Positions 28,892-35,738 of a stretch of DNA of 56,618 bases are shown piece by piece. Positions within the stretch are counted from its first letter, which is position 1; every line of letters starts with the position of its first letter. The stretch comes from Desulfobulbaceae bacterium (GTDB lineage: Bacteria; Desulfobacterota; Desulfobulbia; Desulfobulbales; Desulfobulbaceae), in assembly GCA_011389815.1 (NCBI GenBank), contig JAABTP010000009.1, positions 1 to 56,618 on the forward strand. The letters run 5' to 3'. The notes beneath the pieces were generated by a model. That model was not told the origin of the DNA and searched no databases. It saw only the letters and a program-made list of their open reading frames with translations. The position numbers were made by a program, and so were the translations under genes.

Positions 28892-28917
28892 CAATCTGAC
28901 ATGTATCATCGCCGTCC

Positions 28918-29003
28918 CGTCCGCCCGGTTTGTCCACCATCCCGGCACGTTCCAACCGGGCAGACACGCAGGTCTGCCCCTACAATCCGTGGTGAATAAC
29001 CGA
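28918..29003. repeat. REP tail and leader directly upstream of the RAYT
   Basis: The linker with TTTGTCCACCAT, a tail palindrome GGGCAGACACGC...TCTGCCCCTAC (28957-28982) and the leader AATCCGTGGTGAATAACC repeat the arrangement seen at 28783-28883 and 30573-30654. This is the usual position of REPs next to their transposase. Confidence 0.75.
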
Positions 29004-29005
29004 CC

Positions 29006-29710
29006 ATGAAATACAACCCCGACATCCATCACCGCCGTTCCATCCGTCTGCGCGGGTATGATTACACACGGGCCGGGGCCTATTTTGTGACGATATGCGT
29101 GCAACATCGGGAATGTCTGTTGGGCCATATTTCCGTTCCCGCCGCCGTAGGGGCAGACCCCCGTGTCTGCCCTGGTATTTCCTCCGAAATTCATTTAACC
29201 GACGCAGGCCGAATGGTGCAGAAAATATGGGATGAAATCCCGGATAATTATCCCGGTGTGGATATTGATGAATTCAGGGTCATGCCGAATCATATCCACG
29301 GAATTATTGTGTTGACCGATCCTGTTGTAGGGGCGGATCCCCATGTCCGCCCTATTGATCCACCATCACGGCAGAACCACCAAGGGCAGGCACAGGGGCC
29401 TGCCCCTACGGAACCGTTATCATTGCCGGATGTGGTGCAACGATACAAATCCCTGACCACCAACCAGTATATCGACGGGGTGAAACAAAACGGTTGGCAA
29501 CCGTTTCCCGGTAAATTATGGCAGCGCAATTACTGGGATCATGTCATCCGCAATGAAAACGAATTACACCGCATCCGCGAATACATCCGCAATAACCCGG
29601 CCCGTTGGCAGCAGGACGCATTGCATCCCGACCAGCCTCCGTTCCCCGGTGAAACCCGTGAATTCACGCCGCCGTATGGTTCTTGCGGTCATGAGGTGTG
29701 GATGGTGTAG
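29006..29710 (+). CDS. REP-associated tyrosine transposase (RAYT, Y1/TnpA_REP family)
   Basis: This 234-residue HUH single-strand endonuclease has the RAYT start HHRRSIRLRGYDYTRAGAYF, the metal-binding HUH motif in RVMPNHIHGIIVL, and the C-terminal IREYIRNNP stretch that carries the candidate catalytic tyrosine. RAYTs bind and cut cognate REP hairpins. Two extra segments, residues ~48-56 (VGADPRVCP) and ~111-134 (from VGADPHVRP to GQAQGPAP), are translations of REP palindromes lying within the gene. The stop codon TAG is formed by the first bases of another REP. The enzyme may still be active if these insertions fall in surface loops. Confidence 0.92.
   Translation: MKYNPDIHHRRSIRLRGYDYTRAGAYFVTICVQHRECLLGHISVPAAVGADPRVCPGISSEIHLTDAGRMVQKIWDEIPDNYPGVDIDEFRVMPNHIHGIIVLTDPVVGADPHVRPIDPPSRQNHQGQAQGPAPTEPLSLPDVVQRYKSLTTNQYIDGVKQNGWQPFPGKLWQRNYWDHVIRNENELHRIREYIRNNPARWQQDALHPDQPPFPGETREFTPPYGSCGHEVWMV
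29147..29172. repeat. REP palindrome inside the RAYT gene
   Basis: GTAGGGGCAGAC...GTCTGCCC is a REP head of the same type found upstream of the gene, read in frame without disrupting it. Confidence 0.8.
29337..29408. repeat. Composite REP pair inside the RAYT gene
   Basis: A head palindrome (29337-29364) and a tail palindrome (29384-29408) with the CCACCAT-type linker form a complete BIME-like unit. It is read in frame as 24 residues. Confidence 0.8.
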
Positions 29711-29839
29711 GGGTACGGCGTGCCGTGCCCCAACGGGATTCCCCACCACCCATTCCATCCCCCTGCACCATGACGATTATGCCCGGTTCGCACCCCGCCC
29801 GGATAATCAATCAGGGCAGGGCCGATCCTGTAGGGGCGG
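29707..29839. repeat. 133-bp REP composite, first direct copy
   Basis: It starts with a REP (GTAGGGGTACGG...CGTGCCCC) and ends with the next REP head (GTAGGGGCGG). Between them is a ~95-bp linker with CATGACGATTATGCCCGG and GATAATCAATCAGGGCA. A copy about 90% identical by eye lies at 30426-30558. Confidence 0.8.
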
Positions 29840-29909
29840 TTCGCCTTCGGAGCCGGAGAAAACCCTGCCTCTTCGGGAAAATAACCCGATGAAACAGGGC
29901 AACAAGCCC

Positions 29910-30083
29910 CTGCAACGGGCAGAAATGGTATTGGAGCGGGTAAAACACATCCTGAAGCGGGAGGAAATGGCACTGCGGCAGGAGAAAGTGATTCTGTAGC
30001 GGGTAAAAACGCCTCTGTAACGGGAGAAAGTCGTTCTGCAGCGGGTAAAAATGCCTCTGTAGCGGGAGAAAGTCGTTCTGCAG
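29910..30083. repeat. 21-bp-period tandem array, locus 1
   Basis: Eight consecutive units have exactly 21 bp, each beginning CTG or TTG and containing (A/C)GGGAGAAA or CGGGTAAAA cores. On the plus strand the units read as heptads with leucine at position 1 (LQRAEMV, LERVKHI, LKREEMA, LRQEKVI), a coiled-coil pattern. An ATG at 29889 opens a frame that ends at 29999 where a unit reads CTGTAG. It looks like a decayed coiled-coil-coding minisatellite; expression is doubtful. Confidence 0.8.
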
Positions 30084-30220
30084 TACGTTTCTCTCAGTTT
30101 TATCCGGCCCGGAACAGGTTTTGCCTGTTCGCAACTGGAAAGCACAGCTAGTTGAAGGCAACAGGATTGTGGTTTATCGAATACGACACAGAAAAGAGGT
30201 GTACCGCAAGAGGTGATGTT

Positions 30221-30415
30221 ATGAAATTGAACCCGCAGCTGATTAAACGGCAGGGAAAGAGTGAGTTTGTTGTTCTGCCGATTGAAGAATTCGAGGCAAT
30301 GACGGAGCTGATTGAAGATTATGAAGATTTACGAGAACTGAGAGACGCGAAAGAAAAGTCTCAGGGGCAGAAATCAATCCCGATCACGGAAGTGATTGCG
30401 GAACTGGGATTATAA
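30221..30415 (+). CDS. Phd/YefM-like antitoxin, orphan
   Basis: This 64-residue protein has the pattern SEFVVLPIEEFEAMTELIED followed by YEDLRELRDAKEK, close to small Phd/YefM-type antitoxins. The ATG at 30221 was chosen over 30152 because AGAGGTGAT lies just upstream. No toxin follows; the next sequence is a REP composite. It lies between two 133-bp direct repeats with the 21-bp array. Confidence 0.7.
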   Translation: MKLNPQLIKRQGKSEFVVLPIEEFEAMTELIEDYEDLRELRDAKEKSQGQKSIPITEVIAELGL

Positions 30416-30425
30416 TTCCTCCATA

Positions 30426-30558
30426 GTAGGGGGCACGGCGTGCCGTGCCCCAACGGGATTACCACCACCCATTCCACTTCCCTGCGCCATGACGATTATG
30501 CCCGGCCCGCACCCTGCCCCGATAATCAATCAGGGCATGGCCGATCCTGTAGGGGCGG
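30426..30558. repeat. 133-bp REP composite, second direct copy
   Basis: This copy matches 29707-29839 in order and length with scattered substitutions. It includes the REP GTAGGGGGCACGG...CGTGCCCC and the linker words CATGACGATTATGCCCGG and GATAATCAATCAGGGCA. Confidence 0.8.
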
Positions 30559-30690
30559 ACCCCTGTGTCCGCCCGGTTTGTCCACCATCCCGGCATATTG
30601 CAACCGGGCAGGCACGGGGACCTGCCCCTACAATCCGTGGTGAATAACGAATCATGAATGAACCGGACATCCACCACCGTCGTTCTATTC
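30549..30690. repeat. REP composite with third RAYT 5' fragment
   Basis: The head palindrome (30549-30574), linker, tail palindrome (30606-30631), CAATCCGTGGTGAATAAC leader and an ATG at 30655 (MNEPDIHHRRSIRPSEKQ) reproduce the 5' end of the RAYT locus. After about 12 matching codons homology stops. What follows is the doubled phrase GGCATAGGGTTTGCCTATCA-like text and then the next antitoxin gene. Confidence 0.75.
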
Positions 30691-30853
30691 GACCGTCTGA
30701 AAAACAGCATAGGGTTTGCCTGTCAAAAGGCATAGGGTTTGCCTATCAAAAGGAGTTCTGCCTCCCTCCGACAAAAAACAAGCAGCTTGACAGAGTCTCT
30801 TCCCTGCAAGTATCATGACTTGTAGAGTTGTTATACTTTACAGGGAGAATACC

Positions 30854-31147
30854 ATGGAAAGAATACTTGATGTAACCTCAGCCCGGAGACAATTCGGCAC
30901 CTTGCTTGATGAAGTTTTTCATAAAGGCGATACAGTGATTATTGCCAGAAAAGGAAAAGCATTGGCTCGGCTTGTACCTCTGGAGCTACGAAAATCTCAT
31001 GACACGGACGTGTCACCGCGCCAAAGCGAATTGTTGAAAAAACTTCACAGCCTGCCTGCCCTGGCAATGGAGCAGGATCCTGTCGAAGTTTTGCGGAACC
31101 TGCGGGAGCAGAAAAGGATTAAGGGCGGTAGTGAATATGGCAGGTGA
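30854..31147 (+). CDS. Phd/YefM-family antitoxin
   Basis: This 97-residue protein starts MERILDVTSARRQFGTLLDE and contains VIIARKGKALARLVPLE, the Phd/YefM signature. The remaining half is the toxin-binding tail. Start 30854 has GGGAG upstream; the longer frame to 30815 lacks one. The stop overlaps an ATG at 31137 that opens a 13-codon remnant of the expected PIN toxin, so the pair is broken. Confidence 0.88.
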   Translation: MERILDVTSARRQFGTLLDEVFHKGDTVIIARKGKALARLVPLELRKSHDTDVSPRQSELLKKLHSLPALAMEQDPVEVLRNLREQKRIKGGSEYGR

Positions 31148-31289
31148 GATTTATGTGCACAACCCATCGTTCATCTAATGGGATGACTTCAAGGGAAGAA
31201 CCTTTCGCCTGAGCGGCAAGGGGAACTGCAAAAAGAATTGCTGCGGCGGTTACAAAACTTGTGCGGATTTTTTGAGATGTGGTTTTCAT
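31119..31289 (-). CDS. Riboswitch-controlled truncated secreted peptide
   Basis: This 56-residue frame starts MKTTSQKIRTSFVTAAAILF and has a clean signal peptide ending AAQA. Only about 30 residues follow the cleavage site, with no recognisable domain. The ATG has AGGAGG and lies about 38 nt downstream of a GEMM-I riboswitch. The end of the frame overlaps the antitoxin gene on the other strand, suggesting the mature domain was cut off at a rearrangement junction near 31170-31190. Confidence 0.55.
   Translation of the reverse strand: MKTTSQKIRTSFVTAAAILFAVPLAAQAKGSSLEVIPLDERWVVHINLTCHIHYRP
31137..31178 (+). pseudogene. VapC-like PIN toxin stub
   Basis: An ATG overlaps the antitoxin stop by 11 nt, as in many toxin-antitoxin pairs, and reads MAGEIYVHNPSFI before a TAA. 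VapC proteins often begin with a strand leading to D-T/P-S, so this looks like the first 13 codons of a lost toxin. Confidence 0.4.
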
Positions 31290-31326
31290 AACATTCCTCC
31301 TGGTTTTAGAGCGTTTAATGAAAGCA

Positions 31327-31411
31327 GGCAACCCGGCGGTCTCCTTATGGAGATCCGTGGCTTTCCGACACCGCCTCGCGACGGTTGTGGCTTTATCAAC
31401 TTTCCGGCCCT
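31327..31411 (-). promoter_or_regulatory. Second GEMM-I cyclic dinucleotide riboswitch
   Basis: Read on the minus strand, the order is GATAAAGCCACAACC, a GTC-GCGA-GGC hairpin with a GNRA loop, CGGAAAGCCACGGATCT, a CTCC-ATAA-GGAG stem and CCGCCGGGTTGCC. This matches the GEMM-I consensus more closely than the copy at 22697. It precedes the truncated secreted peptide. The ligand is c-di-GMP or, for the Ib subclass, cyclic AMP-GMP. Confidence 0.85.
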
Positions 31412-31667
31412 GCAACGTCCAGAAAGCTTGTTATGTAAAAGAACCTGCTATGAAAAAAAAGACTTTTCAATTGGCTATAATTTTTTATAACCCCCTCTTA
31501 TGAACATGTCAAGATAATCTTTCTTTTTCCTCGGGAAAAATTTTACTCGTAAATAATATATGTTGTCAGCGAATCATCTGAGCATAGGGTCGCTGAGATT
31601 GAGGGGCAAATCGTTTTTCATGATTTTCGTTAATCCATCTTGAAGGCTCAAGGCCCAGAGTTAGGCT

Positions 31668-31691
31668 GGTGCCCAAGCTCTGCTTGGGTAC
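31668..31691. repeat. Palindrome GCCCAAGCTCTGCTTGGGTAC (second repeat family, divergent)
   Basis: A CCCAAGC/GCTTGGG inverted repeat preceded by GGCTGGT is related to the copies at 40404 and 46549. The rest of the 31412-31890 stretch holds no gene I can support. Confidence 0.5.
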
Positions 31692-31890
31692 AGACATCGT
31701 GAAGTTTCGGAACCAGAAAATTGGTTCGTTGCGAAGTCGTGTTGGAAGTTTCATAGCTTTTTGAAATCACCCTAAGGCCAAAAGGCTTTATAGTTGACCG
31801 GGTACTGAATCAGAGGTACTTTAGCATTTTTATAATCAATAGCCGGGAACGAGGCTTGCTTACTTATCGAATATTATGCAACTGATGTAC

Positions 31891-32091
31891 TCATTTCTCG
31901 TTATTCACTGATTGATAGTAAAGACAGTAAACACATGCGTCCATTTTCTTGTTATTTTCTTTTGATACTATCTCAACGCCCTCATGGGAACATAATGTTC
32001 CTTCAACTTCCCAACACGGAATTTTCTCCTTTATGTGAAACATGATGCAGGCTTTTTTGATACAGCCCAGATATTCATAACATGTTTCCAT
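31891..32091 (-). CDS. Two-CW-type cysteine-rich small protein
   Basis: This 66-residue protein, METCYEYLGCIKKACIMF and then IPCWEVEGTLCSHEG and DACVYCLYY, has the conserved cysteine and CW spacing of the two-CW domain seen alone or next to signalling domains. It probably binds zinc or forms an iron centre; its function is unknown. The ribosome-binding site is weak. Confidence 0.6.
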   Translation of the reverse strand: METCYEYLGCIKKACIMFHIKEKIPCWEVEGTLCSHEGVEIVSKENNKKMDACVYCLYYQSVNNEK

Positions 32092-32169
32092 ATTATCAAC
32101 GTGATATGCCGAACACTAAGAGGTTAAGCGAATTCATAAAATCCATTACGCCTTAACAAGGTACCCTTA

Positions 32170-32613
32170 CTATTCAACTTTTACCTCTTTCAGACTGTAG
32201 ATAAAAGGGTATATCTGGCAGGCCACACAAAATTTAAAGACAGCTTCAAGGGCAGCACAAATCATAAACATTGCTCCTGCAACCAGGGCGGTTCGTTCAA
32301 GGGCAAAGAGCCATGATACGGTGAGCAGGCAGCAGAAGAAAAAACCGATTTTGGCGGCAAAGATTTTGGGGCCAGCATCAACCATCACAGGTTTGGCTTT
32401 GACAAGGGACAGGATGTTCTTGCTGATATTGGCGAACAAACTGTATTGAGGATTAAGGAAACCCCGAATAAAGAAATCGAATCCAACAATCAGGATGATC
32501 CATTTCCAAGGAGTCAGGAGAAAAAGCAGGATAGAGAGAAAGGCCAAGGCTGCATTGATACGTACAGCATTTTCATTAATTTGTTTCAAAGAAACAGGGC
32601 ACATAAGCTTCAT
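32170..32613 (-). CDS. DUF4395 membrane protein
   Basis: This 147-residue protein starts MKLMCPVSLKQINENAVRIN and has four hydrophobic segments. A conserved RGFLNPQYSLFA motif and a C-terminal FKFCVACQIYPFIY motif match DUF4395. These proteins often accompany thiol-redox or sulfur genes; none is adjacent here. AGAGGT precedes the ATG. Confidence 0.82.
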   Translation of the reverse strand: MKLMCPVSLKQINENAVRINAALAFLSILLFLLTPWKWIILIVGFDFFIRGFLNPQYSLFANISKNILSLVKAKPVMVDAGPKIFAAKIGFFFCCLLTVSWLFALERTALVAGAMFMICAALEAVFKFCVACQIYPFIYSLKEVKVE

Positions 32614-32808
32614 AGAAAACCTCTTCTTAGCCTGGGAATGATAACTATATCTATTATATCTTTAAAAACGAATATTTATTCTATCCTGCAAGGGAAATCT
32701 GTAACGCAATGGCTGAGTGAGGTCAAGGAAAAAAGAGTCTTCAAGGAAAAGAGGACGTGCTGAAAAAGGCACTTAGTAAAGAATAAACAACGAAAAGAAA
32801 GAGATACA

Positions 32809-33225
32809 ATGAAAAGCTATCACAAAGAACTGTGGTTTGAAATTAAGACCCGTCGGGAATTTATTAATATCACCCCGGAAGTAGAGGCCTGCCTGGCAGA
32901 ATCCGGGATTCAGGAGGGGCTTTGTCTGGTCAATGCCATGCATATCACGGCCTCAGTCTTTATCAATGATGACGAGGCCGGGCTTCATCATGATTACGAG
33001 GTCTGGTTGGAAAAGTTAGCCCCTCATGCCCCGGTTTCCCAGTACCGCCATAATGGCTATGAGGATAATGCTGATGCCCATATGAAACGACAGGTTATGG
33101 GCAGGGAGGTGGTTGTGGCCATCACTGAAGGTAAATTACACTTCGGCACCTGGGAGCAGATTTTTTACGGTGAGTTTGATGGTCGGCGTAAAAAGCGGGT
33201 ACTGGTCAAGATTATCGGCGAGTAA
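32809..33225 (+). CDS. YjbQ-family (UPF0047) protein
   Basis: This 138-residue protein matches the YjbQ/UPF0047 family throughout. It has the metal-ligand motifs [33 protein letters not shown] and the ending [20 protein letters not shown]. Members have weak thiamine-phosphate synthase activity in vitro, but the true role is unsettled. It is monocistronic and followed by a REP composite. Confidence 0.9.
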   Translation: MKSYHKELWFEIKTRREFINITPEVEACLAESGIQEGLCLVNAMHITASVFINDDEAGLHHDYEVWLEKLAPHAPVSQYRHNGYEDNADAHMKRQVMGREVVVAITEGKLHFGTWEQIFYGEFDGRRKKRVLVKIIGE

Positions 33226-33284
33226 AGATAGCGTGTAACTTTATGGATTCAAGGAGAAATATTCTATCCATTATTTCGAAAGCC

Positions 33285-33346
33285 CTAGGGGCGAACCTAT
33301 GTGTTCGCCCTTTTATACCGGGCAGACACGCAGGTCTTGCCCCTAC
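33285..33346. repeat. REP composite between yjbQ-like gene and tmk
   Basis: Head CTAGGGGCGAAC...GTTCGCCC (33285-33310) and tail GGGCAGACACGC...TTGCCCCTAC (33320-33346) form another BIME-like pair with a shortened linker. It ends 11 nt before the tmk stop codon. Confidence 0.75.
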
Positions 33347-33356
33347 AATTCATCAT

Positions 33357-33947
33357 CTAAAATAATCGCTCCTGTACTGTTCTGCAAATATCCTTATGAA
33401 CCTGTTCCGGCGACTGGGCTGCATTGATACGGGCGATACAGGGGTCAGAAAAGGCAGCAAAATGATCTGCCACTTTGCGAAGTTGATCCAGTTGTTCAAA
33501 ATCATTAAGTTCCTCTCCCCGTCCTTCCCGGATCCGGGCAATGGAGACCTCCGGGTCCATAGTCAACAAAAGTACCAGACTTGGCCTGGGAGCAAAGCTG
33601 TTACGGGCAAAGATCTCGCCTGTATCCATACCTGCTGCTCCCTGATAAGCGGCTGTGGAATAATAATACCGATCAGTAAGAATGATCTTACCAGCAGCCA
33701 ACTCCGGCTTGATAAACTCGTGGACATGAAGGCGGCGATCCTCTATAAAAAGGTTGAGTTCCTCTTCCGGGGTGCAGCTACTCCTGTCCTTGTATAATTC
33801 TCTGATCCGACGACCATACTCGCTGTCTGTGGGTTCGTAGGTGGTGACCACCGGAAAACCCTGTTCCTCAAGAAAATGGGCCAGAAGCTGTACCTGGGTT
33901 GATTTCCCCGTTCCGTCAATGCCTTCAAAGGCAATCAGCATACCCAT
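33357..33947 (-). CDS. tmk: Thymidylate kinase
   Basis: This ~196-residue enzyme phosphorylates dTMP to dTDP. It has the P-loop FEGIDGTGKST, the DR(Y)YYSTAAYQ motif of the dTMP-binding site and the lid region RIREGRGEE. The start at 33947 (MGMLIAFEG) has AGGAG six bases upstream; the frame is open to 34007, but the longer version lies inside pdxA. The gene overlaps the pdxA end by 13 nt, implying translational coupling. Confidence 0.94.
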   Translation of the reverse strand: MGMLIAFEGIDGTGKSTQVQLLAHFLEEQGFPVVTTYEPTDSEYGRRIRELYKDRSSCTPEEELNLFIEDRRLHVHEFIKPELAAGKIILTDRYYYSTAAYQGAAGMDTGEIFARNSFAPRPSLVLLLTMDPEVSIARIREGRGEELNDFEQLDQLRKVADHFAAFSDPCIARINAAQSPEQVHKDICRTVQERLF

Positions 33948-35038
33948 TTTTTTAAACTCCTGTTCTGTTGTGTCCTGTTGTATGCTATTTCTGCGGCCAT
34001 CTGCCATGCTGCCCTGAGACTGGAAGAATCCGCTTTACCTTGACCGGCAATATCATAGGCTGTGCCGTGATCCACCGAGGTGCGGACAATGGGAAGGCCC
34101 AGGGTAACATTAACCCCATCCTGAAAATGGAGGAGCTTAAAGGGGATCAGCCCCTGATCGTGGTACATGCAGACGACAGCATCAAATTCCCCATTGGCAG
34201 CCTTATAAAAAATGGTATCAGGGGGCCAGGGGCCGCTGACCTCAGCATTGCAGCCTCTGAAATTATATTGTTCCAAAGCAGGTTTAATGATTTCAATCTC
34301 TTCCTGACCAAACATCCCCTGTTCGCCACTATGGGGATTGAGGCCTGCCACTGCTATTCTGGGATTATTTATCGCAAAATCCTTTTGCAAGGCGTGGGCT
34401 GTCATTCTGATGCACTCCTGAATTTCATGTATGGTCAGTAGCTCAGGAATTTTTGCCAGGGGTTCGTGGATAGTGACCAAAACCACCCGGAGTCGGGAAC
34501 CAGCCAACATCATCAGATACTTATCAGTTTCTGTCAAATGGGCCAGCATCTCAGTGTGGCCGGGAAAATGAATCCCTGCATTATTGAGTGCTTTTTTAGA
34601 AATAGGACAGGTGACCATTGCTGCAAAATCACCACGCAGGGTATGTTGGACTGCGTGGCGAATATAGTCAGCCATGGCAACCGAGGTTTCCTGGATCGGT
34701 TCTCCCCAATGCAGTTTTTTGGCATTAAGCTGTGAAAGTTCCATGACTGGCAGACTGCCCGGCTCTATTTCCTGACCAGGGAGCCAGGGAACCGGCTCTA
34801 TTTGCACATTGAGCTGGGCAGCAACCTGGGAAAGAACCGCAAGATCCCCAAGTACGACAGGAGGGAACTTGGTTCTCTTTTCAAGTCCTTCAAAGAAAGA
34901 AAGGAGAATCTCAGGGCCAATCCCGACCGGACATCCCATAGTTACGGCAATTGGCTCCATAGTAAGCTGATAATATTTCTTCTTATTGAATAAGGGAGGC
35001 GATGATCTGTTGGCTGGCTCGGTAGTATAAGCATTCAT
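33935..35038 (-). CDS. pdxA: 4-hydroxythreonine-4-phosphate dehydrogenase
   Basis: This enzyme acts in the DXP-dependent pathway to pyridoxal phosphate. The family motifs are IAVTMGCPVGIGPEILL at the N-terminus, CPISKKALNNAG, HFPGHTEMLA (metal-binding His), GLNPHSGE, CMYHDQGLIPFK and TSVDHGTAYDIAG. The annotated start at 35038 has a plausible AGGA upstream; an internal Met at 34960 (MEPIAVTMG) is where most homologues begin. It forms an operon with tmk. Confidence 0.95.
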   Translation of the reverse strand: MNAYTTEPANRSSPPLFNKKKYYQLTMEPIAVTMGCPVGIGPEILLSFFEGLEKRTKFPPVVLGDLAVLSQVAAQLNVQIEPVPWLPGQEIEPGSLPVMELSQLNAKKLHWGEPIQETSVAMADYIRHAVQHTLRGDFAAMVTCPISKKALNNAGIHFPGHTEMLAHLTETDKYLMMLAGSRLRVVLVTIHEPLAKIPELLTIHEIQECIRMTAHALQKDFAINNPRIAVAGLNPHSGEQGMFGQEEIEIIKPALEQYNFRGCNAEVSGPWPPDTIFYKAANGEFDAVVCMYHDQGLIPFKLLHFQDGVNVTLGLPIVRTSVDHGTAYDIAGQGKADSSSLRAAWQMAAEIAYNRTQQNRSLKKWVC

Positions 35039-35270
35039 TGTTCAGGCTATCCTAAAGAGGACAGGCTTTTTTGTCAAGAAGTTAGCTGGGGGTAACATGA
35101 TGATATCCTTGTTGAGCTGCTGGAGGAAACATTGATCAGTTTTCAGGTTCCTTTTTCGTTCCTTCTTTCTTGTTTGAAAATGCGATACACTGGTTTTATA
35201 GAGCAGTTGCTTTGGAAAGAGTGAAGGATGGGACACACCAATAAGAGGGTGCTGTTATGAAAGAAAAATT

Positions 35271-35729
35271 ATGAAAGCAAAAAATAGACGTCGATTCTCA
35301 CGGCTAAATATTCAGTGGGCTGTCCGGCTGGATTTTGGTGCTGTGGAGTATAAGCGGTTTATCCATAATATCAGCCTTGGCGGGTTATACATTGAGGGCG
35401 AGTTCCAGCAGGTTTTGAATGGCGATGTTTGTACGGTCAACCTGAAACAATCTGGTTTTTTTACCGAAGAGGCGATCAGGGCAGTTGGTGCTATTAGCAG
35501 AGTTGACGAGCAGGGCATGGCTGTGGAATTTCTTTCTATGAAATTAGACAGCTTTTTCTTTTTACAAACAGCTCTTTATTATAAGGCTATTGACCCAATG
35601 CTGCTGGGGAAGGAGTTTATTGATAATAATATTTTTGAAGTTGAAGGCGATTTGATCTTTTTTCAGGCAGATAATGTGCATGTTCAAACCATAAAACAGA
35701 TGCGGAATTATCTGAGCAGGCTGAAATAA
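35271..35729 (+). CDS. PilZ-domain c-di-GMP-binding protein
   Basis: This 152-residue protein has the two PilZ ligand motifs: RRRFSR near residues 6-11 and NISLGG near residue 37. The first Asp of the usual DxSxxG is Asn, which is tolerated in many members. It should bind c-di-GMP as a single-domain receptor. The ATG overlaps the TGA of a five-codon leader (ATGAAAGAAAAATTATGA, from 35257) that has the better ribosome-binding site, so translation may be coupled to it. The C-terminal half is unrecognised. Confidence 0.82.
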   Translation: MKAKNRRRFSRLNIQWAVRLDFGAVEYKRFIHNISLGGLYIEGEFQQVLNGDVCTVNLKQSGFFTEEAIRAVGAISRVDEQGMAVEFLSMKLDSFFFLQTALYYKAIDPMLLGKEFIDNNIFEVEGDLIFFQADNVHVQTIKQMRNYLSRLK

Positions 35730-35738
35730 GAGGCCTTT

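Noticed and set aside
28445-29194. 249-codon open frame on the minus strand after the RHS gene
   Set aside because: It is built almost entirely from REP palindromes and linkers and covers the RAYT start on the other strand.
29910-30083. CRISPR array or iteron origin
   Set aside because: The 21-bp units are contiguous without spacers and code in heptads; no replication gene is nearby.
29811-30161. Minus-strand frame with F-x-P-L-Q heptads over the 21-bp array
   Set aside because: The regular peptide follows from the 21-bp period; there is no ribosome-binding site and frames on both strands look equally regular.
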